Shown: one piece after another, positions 35,401 to 44,100 of the stretch
Numbering within the stretch: position 1 is the first letter of the stretch
How the letters are laid out: every line of letters starts with the position of its first letter
NCBI RefSeq assembly: GCF_964355755.1
Contig: NC_092679.1
Span: forward strand, 6,944,001-7,008,000
Direction: 5' to 3'
Origin: Antedon mediterranea
Lineage: Eukaryota > Echinodermata > Crinoidea > Comatulida > Antedonidae
DNA: 64,000 nt
Notes under the pieces: model-generated
Database searches by the model: none
Told to the model about the DNA's origin: nothing
Seen by the model: the letters and a program-made list of their open reading frames with translations, nothing else
Translations under genes and position numbers: made by a program

Positions 35401-36938
35401 TACAAATAAACTTTATTACTGAGATTGTGGATAGGCTCTACTGTTAGATATATAAACACATTATTATATACAAATAAACTTTATACTGACAGTTCCTTCT
35501 CAACGTTTGTATTAATTAATAATTACCAAAAATATAAACGTCGTAGTGGTGTCGTGTACTTTAATATTTCAATCGATTATGACAGTGACAGTTTTAACAA
35601 AGTATTAAATCGCAAATGTTTTACTGTATTTAGATGTAGGCCTATATTATTTATAGGCCTATAAAACATGAAAGAAATATTTCGTTTCTGAGTGGATAAA
35701 GAATATATTTAAAAATTGTTCTTCTTTGTACCTATCCGCTTTCTCATCCCTCAACCCTAATGTTACATACAAAACACAAATTGGGTTTCTTTAAATGAGT
35801 CCAAATAAAAAATTTGGACTCATTTTGTGATAAGTTTCTGCTTCGGAAGTAATTCCCAGGGTGCTAATTTTAGTTGACTACATAAATCATCGTGTCTATT
35901 TATTCGTTTCTGTAAACGACAATGTATTATACTGTAGTCCTGCGGTACGTACATTTGAAATCGCCAGTTTTCTTACGCTGAAATTACTGTGTATTCGAGA
36001 ACCATCTGTGGGTACACCTAGATGGTACGCGAGCGAAGCGAGCGTACCATCTAGTCATTAGTAAATCTGGTATTAAATGTATCATTAAAGTAGTATTCTC
36101 AGGTATCGTTGTTGACTAAATAGTCATTATAATCGTCAGTGTTGTTAATTGTTCTATTTAGTTCGAATGGGTTAATATTTAGGTGTTTTAATTTTGAGAA
36201 ATTAATTAATTGATCGTGATTAAGTTGGCTTATTTCATGTTGGAATTCTTCGTCGTCATCGATGTGGTTGAAAGGAAGTAGATTGCTTAAGCATTTATAA
36301 CAGTAGTAGGGGTTGTAAGGGTTAGAAGATAAACAGTTAGGGAGAACAGTGTTGTGACATATTGCACAGCAGGTATGGGCGTCTAAAGGGATAAAGTACA
36401 CTTATTACAGTACATAACAATAATATAGATAAAAAAAAGAAACAAATTGATTGGTTACAAACAAAATAAGAAAAAAGGACGATTATTAATTACAATTACA
36501 ATATGTTAAGAAATGGGATATAAAATAAGCACAAGTGCTCTAAACATGTAACTCTAACAAATTACAACAAACATTAGTACAAAAAAAAAACAAAATGTGA
36601 ATACTTAATTTAATAACACTTGATGTACTGACCAATAAATATAACGTTAAATAAAGTGCAAAAAACACCTCCTCCCGCCCCACATCACCATATTATTCCT
36701 TTCTTAACACTGATAATTTGTAGTGCGGCCGTTTTCTTAAATAAAAGCTTTAGAACTAACTATAAACAAAACAAAGGACTTCCCGTTTTAAGTCCTTATC
36801 CGAAAAATCTGTTATACCACCAAAACAATGGCACCTCGGCCTCCCTTTCCTCCTTTTGGAACTATTTAAAATGATATATAAACACTTACCAAATGCATGA
36901 TATACACCTATGAAATAGAGGAAAGTGTATTTCCACAT
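20440..36938 (-). CDS. Adhesion-type GPCR with five LDLa repeats (receptor copy A)
   Basis: Predicted exons in gene order: 36938-36890 (signal peptide, [16 protein letters not shown]), 31656-31543, 31258-31142, 30625-30500, 29520-29407, 28819-28703 (five LDLa modules, each one phase-1 exon with DxSDE), 28521-28447 and 28235-27996 (Ser/Thr spacer), 25936-25826, 25667-25601, 25373-25265, 24651-24575 (GAIN region), 23922-23808 (GPS, STEGC...[13 protein letters not shown] with HLT cleavage triad), 23496-23390 (TM1), 22803-22710 (TM2), 22174-21945, 21364-21298, 21164-21064, 20931-20763 (TM3-7, [22 protein letters not shown]), 20562-20440 (tail). Phases close in frame at 773 aa. It is a predicted plasma-membrane receptor, self-cleaved at the GPS. 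The ligand is unknown; LDLa modules usually bind proteins with calcium. The 3' GAIN exon is split by a 607-bp insert that may be spliced out. The signal-peptide exon is inferred from phase and hydrophobicity. Confidence 0.85.
21462..21714. mobile_element. One and a half MITE copies in a receptor A intron
   Basis: A partial copy (21462-21500, CCACTAGGCGAATTTGTTCG) is followed by a complete palindromic copy at about 21562-21714. It is the same family as 19504-19881. Confidence 0.8.
22205..22345. mobile_element. MITE (AAGCTTGGTTCCCACTAG family)
   Basis: Starts AAGCTTGGTTCCCACTAGAG and ends near CGTGAGAACCACGC. Internal inverted pair TTGACCAATGACAAGC and CACTTGTGATTGGTC. It lies in an intron of receptor A. 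Confidence 0.75.
24658..25264. mobile_element. 607-bp insert splitting a GAIN exon of receptor A
   Basis: In receptor B the exon reads ATTACGTTGAAG without a break. In receptor A the same point, between ACG and TTG, holds 607 bp. The insert carries one minisatellite arm (24898-25015) of the fold-back family at 9372-10186 and an (AAT)n-rich edge. On the minus strand it begins with a donor-like ACG|GTAATA and ends before TTGAAG, whose AG could be an acceptor. Use of these sites keeps the frame and loses two residues. Confidence 0.85.
25978..27800 (-). mobile_element. 5'-truncated LINE interrupted by a repeat-array insert
   Basis: The minus strand encodes the end of a non-[18 protein letters not shown] near 27670-27720, then [43 protein letters not shown] and VKLWNSLN down to 26271. 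There is a frameshift near 26590. It is split at 26980-27666 by an unrelated insert. It lies in the intron of receptor A between the spacer and the GAIN exons. Confidence 0.8.
26980..27666. repeat. Five-unit ~120-bp array with AGTCGCGTG/CACGCGACT ends
   Basis: Units begin at 26980, 27103, 27222, 27341 and 27472. Each contains the hairpin GTCGCGTGGGTGGACGCGAC, then TCTATAGTTCACTATGTCGG and a short GTCGGTCGGTCTGTC run. The block ends with CACGCGACTTATGGCTGTTG, inverted relative to its start, so it looks like one short-TIR insertion. A single-unit version lies at 45100-45200. Confidence 0.85.
29172..29342. repeat. About 20-bp minisatellite containing five CRE octamers
   Basis: Eight imperfect units of ACTGACGTCATAAGTAAATT. 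Five keep the perfect palindrome TGACGTCA (29176, 29197, 29277, 29297, 29319), which is the consensus CREB/ATF site. It lies in an intron of receptor A, just upstream in coordinate of the LDLa exon 29407-29520. Confidence 0.85.
29759..30325 (+). mobile_element. Short non-autonomous Helitron, receptor A intron
   Basis: Starts A|TCTATATATAAATTTACG and ends with hairpin GGTACGCGAGCGTACC then TTTAG|T. It shares most of its length with the element at 34762-36054 (GATCGTGGTATACACTGT, AATGGATGTCCATCTT, AACCATCTGTGGG). The terminal CTAG has become TTAG. Confidence 0.75.
32085..36401 (-). mobile_element. PHD-finger LINE (CR1/Jockey-type), split by a Helitron
   Basis: One long decayed element, read on the minus strand. 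36401-36099 is a PHD-type finger ([25 protein letters not shown]). 34875-34582 and 34545-33985 form the APE-type endonuclease ([41 protein letters not shown]). 33660-32618 is the RT ([51 protein letters not shown]), with several frameshifts and stops. Coding sequence resumes in frame across the Helitron at 34762-36054. The 3' UTR runs to about 32085. It lies in intron 1 of receptor A. Confidence 0.85.
34762..36054 (+). mobile_element. Non-autonomous Helitron inserted in the LINE
   Basis: 5' end A|TCTATATATAAATTTACG. The 3' end has a GC-rich hairpin (GGTACGCGAGCG AAG CGAGCGTACC) then ATCTAG|T. Host bases A and T flank it, as expected for Helitrons, and there is no target duplication. Removing it rejoins the LINE coding sequence without loss. 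It has no Rep/helicase frame. Confidence 0.88.
36402..36889. other. Intron 1 of receptor A, upstream part
   Basis: AT-rich sequence between the LINE and the predicted signal-peptide exon. No further feature seen. Confidence 0.4.
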
Positions 36939-37789
36939 TCCAATACCGAATTATGACGTCACACGAGTAAAAAAGCTGATAGAAACTGATGAAAAATGAT
37001 TGTCCACTTATACACTTGGTTTTGTCTACATAGTTTGTATTGATAAACAAAATAACATTCATTAGATTAACAAAAACAACCCAACTTCATTTGTGACTTT
37101 AAAATCTGAACACTTTACGCACAACTGATGATTTATAACGCAGTCTTTTCTCACCAAATAGAAGCAAACCATTAGAACCGACCAACCAGTATGAACAAAA
37201 AGTCAATTTTCATTTTTAGTAATCAGGTATAAATGACGTGCCTTAATGGTTATCAAATGAATAATCGGACAAGGGGAGTTGGTAACAACATATGATAGTT
37301 ATTGTTTTTGAAAATGAAATATTATATTGCCAAAAATAGAAACTCATTGAAAACACAATGTACACTCAAAATTGAGAGTACACAACAGCAATTGCAATTT
37401 AATGATATTCATGGGAAATATTTAATATTGATTTATTCTATTTTACTGTATTTTAATTTCCCACATTGAAGGATGAACACAGTTTTTCTTTTTACATCTG
37501 CATGATATTTCACAAAAAAGGCCGAACTGTAAGCAAACAGCGTTCTAAAAATCAACCGGGAAACATGGTCTTATATTCTTTTGCCATTGCTCAGTTCAGT
37601 TCATACATTCAACATAAGATTCCTAAATAAATAGAAATAATCATAATCAATCATAAGCATTATTCCTAGAATTACTCGTTTGCGGACGTTGAAGAAATCA
37701 GGAATTGTATTTCTTTATTATACAATATAATATATTAAACAAAATAAAAGAACGAATTAATAGACGCTTACTATATAACTTTACAATAA

Positions 37790-38165
37790 AATTTAATGAC
37801 AAAAAACAAGAAGATCGACGTTTCGGAACCATCATGGAACCATTTTCAAGATCAAGTGATTGAATTATACAAAAATAACAAACACCAAAGGGTGACAGGA
37901 AATACTAATTAATTGGTTAATTAACAACAACGAAGGCCTACAATTCTAAGAACTTAAGTTATTAAGCTCCTCCTTAATTAATTTAACAATTTAGCTTTGA
38001 CTGAATCGCTTTGTTTATTAAGTGTAGGTTTCAGTTCTTTGATCCAGAGCATTTCCTTAATTAAACAATCAAATTTGGATTTGCACTTAGACAATATCCT
38101 GAAATGATTAAAAGTTTCAATAGGACTTATAATTATGTTGCTTTAAATGCTCTCCTATGGTGCCT
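37790..38165 (-). mobile_element. Penelope-like element 3' end
   Basis: The minus strand encodes a decayed GIY-YIG endonuclease tail (GEHLKQHN, IETFNHFRILSKCKS, IKELKPTLNKQSDS). Beyond the stop is a 3' block with CATGATGGTTCCGAAACGTC, which resembles a degenerate hammerhead core of Penelope pLTRs. The rest of the element is missing. Confidence 0.7.
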
Positions 38166-38544
38166 AAATAAAAGAAGACAAAAATATCATCATTATCATT
38201 TAAAATAAACAATGTGACCCTTGATGAATTCCTTATAGATCTTTCGATAGTGTCTTGTTTTCGTTTGGTTTACTCAATAATAATTTAAATGTTTGAAATA
38301 AGTAAGTCCTTTAACCAAAAGACTAAATAATAACAAATGGCTGCTTAATTGTATATCATTTGTTTATTGAAAGATCTGGCTAATTTTTAAATACAAATTG
38401 ACTTACATTTTATTGATATAAAGTTTGGGGTACACCGCTAACTTTATATGAACACTTGATATCGACATGTAAACATTTAAACAATGTAGGATAGCTTTCA
38501 TTTTTATTATGAATAGTATTACTATTAGTATAGTAAATTATCAA

Positions 38545-38985
38545 GTGCCGTATTCAGGACATGTTTACCTTCATGATGGGCTAAATTTACTTCTTCTAAC
38601 TGTACATAATAAGTTTATCTCTATAAATTGAACAGTGCGAATTAGTTCCTTTACTGTGGCTGGTTTAGATAATCCTGTCCGTCAAGTTTTAATAATATTT
38701 ACAATGTGCTTGTGACGTAAAATACAACATTAATTAGATCTACAAGTTAAATCCAAAATTTAAATTACTCGTTCTCCTTTTTTATGATGGACGTTAAACG
38801 TGTGTTAATAGTATTAGAACTGGTTTTATCAAATACAGGTCCTATTTTGTTGTTCAAACTCTTCACATTTGCTTATAGTAAAGTACGTGTTAATTGTTTA
38901 AAAAATACAGAAATACAAATGTCAGTAGTTAGTCATTGATTATGACGTACACTTGCCCAAAGTCTGTAATTATTGTCTTTTAATT
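38545..38985 (-). pseudogene. Relic of a receptor last exon (third tail copy)
   Basis: 38873-38765 on the minus strand still encodes [18 protein letters not shown], then a Lys/Glu-rich end and TAA, homologous to the last exons at 20562-20440 and 41223-41137. The acceptor and the first ~8 codons (VRCAVKK) are deleted, so it cannot be spliced in the old way. The downstream flank (CCGTATTCAGGACAT) matches the flank of copy A near 20118. Confidence 0.8.
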
Positions 38986-39039
38986 ATATAGCCATATATC
39001 GATTTTTGTCTGAAAACTATGATCCGGGCATTAACACAC

Positions 39040-39044
39040 ACACA

Positions 39045-39084
<40 letters not shown>
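39040..39084. repeat. (TA)n microsatellite
   Basis: About 20 TA dinucleotides border the left side of the tRNA-like array. A second TA tract borders the right side near 40955-40996. Confidence 0.95.
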
Positions 39085-39087
<3 letters not shown>

Positions 39088-39234
39088 CAATGATGTTGCG
39101 TAGCACTGTGTAAATTATATATAAATCATACTGTAAATTATAGAAACAGTGCTCATATTCGGAACATGATCTCATAATCGCGTCGAGCATAGCTCATTGG
39201 CGAAAGTTCCGTATTTTTTAGTTGTATGAAAAAA

Positions 39235-39306
39235 TGTCTCTGGCGGGATTCGAACCTGCAACCTCTCGCTTACAGGGCGAGTATCATACCACTAGACCAC
39301 AGAGCC
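39235..39306 (-). tRNA. tRNA-like gene, Thr(UGU)-type anticodon, copy 1
   Basis: Minus strand GGCTCTGTGGTCTAGTGG start, anticodon stem CTCGC/GCGAG with loop CCTGTAA (anticodon UGU, but C at position 33 instead of U), T loop TTCGAAT, TTTTTT terminator. Position 2:71 is mismatched (G-A) and the T stem has one mismatch. The body looks like tRNA-Pro. It may be a pseudo-tRNA. Confidence 0.6.
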
Positions 39307-39601
39307 ATGTATGGTATTATCACAGATTTTTACCCACCAGATACATTCTCTCATACAACAAACGCCCTCACAATCAGTGGAGGCTTAACAAGTCAGAATA
39401 AATTCCAACTTTAATTCGCAACGGTTTTTTAAATAATATTGTGTATATGTAAATCAATGATGTTGCGTAGCACTGTGTAAATTATATATAAATCATACTG
39501 TAAATTATAGAAACAGTGCTCATATTCGGAACATGATCTCATAATCGCGTCGAGCATAGCTCATTGGCGAAAGTTCCGTATTTTTTAGTTGTATGAAAAA
39601 A

Positions 39602-39673
39602 TGTCTCTGGCGGGATTCGAACCTGCAACCTCTCGCTTACAGGGCGAGTATCATACCACTAGACCACAGAGCC
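39602..39673 (-). tRNA. tRNA-like gene, Thr(UGU)-type anticodon, copy 2
   Basis: Identical to the copy at 39235-39306, one 367-bp unit further on, with the same C33 and the same terminator. Confidence 0.6.
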
Positions 39674-40036
39674 ATGTATGGTATTATCACAGATTTTTAC
39701 CCACCAGATACATTCTCTCATACAACAAACGCCCTCACAATCAGTGGAGGCTTAACAAGTCAGAATAAATTCCAACTTTAATTCGCAACGGTTTTTTAAA
39801 TAATATTGTGTATATGTAAATCAATGATGTTGCGTAGCACTGTACATATTATATATATATAATTTACACAGTGCTACGCAACATCATTGATTTACATATA
39901 CAAAATATTATTTAAAAACCGTTGCGAATTAAAGTTGGAATTTATTCTGACTTGTTAAGCCTCCACTGATTGTGAGGGCGTTTGTTGTATGAGAGAATGT
40001 ATCTGGTGGGTGAAAATCTGTGATAATACCATACAT

Positions 40037-40108
40037 GGCTCTGTGGTCTAGTGGTATGATACTCGCCCTGTAAGCGAGAGGTTGCAGGTTCGAATCCAGC
40101 CAGAGACA
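40037..40108 (+). tRNA. tRNA-like gene, Thr(UGU)-type anticodon, copy 3 (inverted arm)
   Basis: Same sequence on the plus strand except that the T-stem 3' side reads CCAGC instead of CCCGC. Terminator TTTTTT follows. Confidence 0.6.
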
Positions 40109-40403
40109 TTTTTTCATACAACTAAAAAATATGGAACTTTCGCCAAATGAGCTATGCTCGACGCGATTATGAGATCATGTTCCGAATATGAGCACTGTTT
40201 CTATAATTTACAGTATGATTTATATATAATTTACACAGTGCTACGCAACATCATTGATTTACATATACAAAATATTATTTAAAAACCGTTGCGAATTAAA
40301 GTTGGAATTTATTCTGACTTGTTAAGCCTCCACTGATTGTGAGGGCGTTTGTTGTATGAGAGAATGTATCTGGTGGGTGAAAATCTGTGATAATACCATA
40401 CAT

Positions 40404-40475
40404 GGCTCTGTGGTCTAGTGGTATGATACTCGCCCTGTAAGCGAGAGGTTGCAGGTTCGAATCCAGCCAGAGACA
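40404..40475 (+). tRNA. tRNA-like gene, Thr(UGU)-type anticodon, copy 4
   Basis: Identical to copy 3, offset by 367 bp. Confidence 0.6.
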
Positions 40476-40770
40476 TTTTTTCATACAACTAAAAAATATG
40501 GAACTTTCGCCAAATGAGCTATGCTCGACGCGATTATGAGATCATGTTCCGAATATGAGCACTGTTTCTATAATTTACAGTATGATTTATATATAATTTA
40601 CACAGTGCTACGCAACATCATTGATTTACATATACAAAATATTATTTAAAAACCGTTGCGAATTAAAGTTGGAATTTATTCTGACTTGTTAAGCCTCCAC
40701 TGATTGTGAGGGCGTTTGTTGTATGAGAGAATGTATCTGGTGGGTGAAAATCTGTGATAATACCATACAT

Positions 40771-40842
40771 GGCTCTGTGGTCTAGTGGTATGATACTCGC
40801 CCTGTAAGCGAGAGGTTGCAGGTTCGAATCCAGCCAGAGACA
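40771..40842 (+). tRNA. tRNA-like gene, Thr(UGU)-type anticodon, copy 5
   Basis: Identical to copies 3 and 4. Last unit before the right (TA)n tract. Confidence 0.6.
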
Positions 40843-40951
40843 TTTTTTCATACAACTAAAAAATATGGAACTTTCGCCAAATGAGCTATGCTCGACGCGA
40901 TTATGAGATCATGTTCCGAATATGAGCACTGTTTCTATAATTTACAGTATG

Positions 40952-40997
<46 letters not shown>

Positions 40998-41136
40998 CCA
41001 AGAGAAATCTTATGTAGGAGAATGTTACAGTAGGCGGAGATGTGCACTCTCGGAGTGGCTTTCTAGTTGCGAACAGTTCGTTAATATATTTCTTTACAAA
41101 TTACTCGTCCTCCACTTCTTTCATTTAGAGGGACGT

Positions 41137-44100
41137 TTAACGTGTGTTAATAGTATTAGAACTGGTGTTATCAAAGATAGGTCCTATTTTGTTGCAAAAA
41201 CTCTTCTTCACTGCACATCTTACCTGCAATATAAGTGAAATACAACACATTTGCTTATAGTACACATGTGATAATCGTGTTAATTGTTTTAAAAAAAACG
41301 TACGTCCGTCCGTTCAAAATCAGTAGTTAGTCATTGATTATGACGTAGACTTGCCCAAAGTCCGTAGTTATTGTATTTTAATGACATGGTCATATTATAT
41401 ATATAAGTTTTGATTTTTGTCTAAAAACTATGATCCGGGTTCATTTGTTGTACGTATGAAACGCCATATGTGAAAAAATGTATCTGTTTAGTAATACTAA
41501 TTATCACGGTTTGTACGCGCACGTTAATTACCTCATTGCTAAAGAAGCACTGTGTCAGCCAAATAAAGAATCCCTGCGTGCTATTCAAAATAACGAATAT
41601 GTATTGCATTATCTCAGAATCATCAAAAATGATAATTATACCAAACATCCAAGGAATTCCAACAACTGGTGTAACGGTCAGCAAACCTCCTACCATGGTT
41701 CTGTTAATTAAAAATGTCAAGTCAATGCTGCTTGAAATGTTGTTATTCTTATAATAAAACAACAATTTAAGTACGTAGGCTACATATATTCAATTCAATT
41801 CAAGTTAACATTTATTTATTTCAAAACAACAATAAAAAATAACATTTCTTTTAATTTACAAATATTTTATGAGAATAAAACAAACTGGAAAAGAAAGATG
41901 TGTCTTAAAAATGGTAATACATTTCTTTTGAGTTTTGAAAGTGGCAAAGTCCAAAAAAGTAAAAGCAGCAGGAAAATATCGTAGCTCAATTGAATATTGA
42001 TCAATTTTAATAATTTCGATGTCTTTTAAAATTACCTTAGCCGTTTAAGAGTGTCAATGTCATTTTTACTCTGATTTGGTAGCTTAGACTTCTTGTAAAT
42101 TAAAACCCCAACAACAGTCATCTGAACAAGAACGATCTACAAAATATAATGTATAATAACAACACATTGCGGTGAATATGTAACTTCCAAATTCTTCACC
42201 TCTCATATATCACCGATACTGAGTAATATACATTGAAAAAATAATATTTACCATGATAGTAATGCAGACACAAGAAATAAAACTCCATATTGCACCCGAG
42301 TCAGTGTCCAACCAACATCTAATGAGTATTTTTTTTATAAAAAAAATACAGAAAGTTTATTTAAACAAAAAATACTATTGCATTCAATTAGAAATTCATA
42401 AATTACATTAAGCATCGAATTATGCAATAGTTTTGCAACTAAACAATGTGATTGTGATGCATAAATTGTTCATTTTTTGTACGCGCGCGTTCACTCGCGG
42501 TACGCGTGTACGCTCAGATCAATTGTGTAAAAAGGATTTACCCATCAGATGCGTAGTTTTCTCTTGTTGCGCACGCAGTTATCAACACAAAAATACCGGG
42601 TGCAATCCAACCAATGTAACGACAGTACACAAATCGTTTTTCATGATCCATAAATGAGTGTTTAATCTTTATGTATATATCTGTTGACATAATTAACATC
42701 CAAAAGAACGCTACCATCAAGCTGTAGTGAAGACATCCAGCAAGGAATGCACACGCAACTTGATTACGAATCTATTAGGAAACAAAATGTCAAAATTTGT
42801 CTATGCATTGCATGTGCACTAGTTTTTAGACTGTAAATAAATTTGTTATAGAGTATCGTCTTTTATGATGATAATGATAATCTCTAATGATAAAAAAATG
42901 TAACATGAATGAATCAGCATAGAGTTTCTATAAACTTTTAAAAACGACTTAAATCAGAAAAAAAGGAGAACTTACATTTAGATTTATGAAAGGAAAGAAA
43001 AAATGCACCAAAAGTAAAGCGATTACCAGATGACGTAACAACCTATATCTGTCGGAATTTCTCAGTTCTCTGAAATACAAACATATAACAAAGTATGTGT
43101 TTTAAACAAACTAAAATGAAAAAATGACCATTATCATCATGCATTTGATTTAACTCTGTTGTGTGTAGTTTGTTTATTCGACAAACACGGGCAAAGGGAA
43201 ACAAACTCGTTCACAATTCAAATTAAGAAGTTGATTATAGGAATCGAATCGAAGTAGTGACTGAATTCAGCATTAATATTAACACGGTAAACAGACACAG
43301 AATTCAAACTAATTTTATGAAAAGTGGGACCTAGTGTAAGCCTTTTGTTGGTGATAGACCTATGAATACAAATGCCGCGCTTTACTTTCGACAACAGCGA
43401 CGCAATTTCCAATTAGCTTACCTTATGCTGATTATCGTAATAAGCGTTATTATGAGAAAAACACTAGACATTCCAATTGTGATGTTTGTAAGCATAGATA
43501 TTGCCCTCTTATCATTTTGTGATTTTTTCTAAATAACCAAAAAAAAAAAAATGATTAGGGCACTAATGAAGTGTATTTGTATTCTAACCTTTGCAAAAAA
43601 AGACGTTTTTTTGTCAAGTAAGGCCACTAAAAGAGTAATAGCTTATTAATATAACTAGCAATTATACCCGCCCCAGGGCGGGTTTCAAAATTAGTTTACA
43701 GCCTTCTCAGTACATAACACCCGACGCCAGTATCTGTCTATACTCGCCAACCTCCACCCCTCTTCAATAACACCCCATACTCTTTCTTAAAAACAAATTC
43801 TTCCCAGTGATGGACAAATTCATTTCAACCTAAGCTTCGAATTGAGAGGAGTATGCATAGCTACGATGGGTCTAATAATGGTTAAATGGTACGTTGTAAA
43901 TTGTGTAAATGAATAGGTGTCATATTGGCTGATAATTAAAATATGTAATTTAGATACTGCGGTCCCCAGCCTTCTTTCTCCTTTCACCACCATCAACAAA
44001 CCTTAACTCCTCCCCTGGTCAGTTCAAATTTAGTAACTTTTCCTAGTACAATCCAATCATATATGCTACTTCATTACGCTAGTATTTTCGCTCCTCCTCC

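Larger units (their letters stand above)
39084..40955. repeat. Palindromic tandem array of five 367-bp tRNA-like units
   Basis: Two units (39084-39450, 39451-39817) face one way. After a partial unit and an axis at about 39850-39870, three units (about 39870-40236, 40237-40603, 40604-40955) face the other way. Units in each block are nearly identical. Left-arm units have GGCGGGATTCGAACC; right-arm units have the equivalent of GGCTGGATTCGAACC, so each arm was homogenised separately. Confidence 0.95.

Noticed and set aside
39226-40851. Five identical 62-residue frames (MKKCLW...)
   Set aside because: They are antisense or shadow frames over the tRNA-like units, repeated because the DNA is repeated.
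41470-41754. Plus-strand frames over the TM6-7 region of receptor B (and 20683-20958 in A)
   Set aside because: Shadows of the conserved minus-strand exons; splice sites and homology support only the minus strand.
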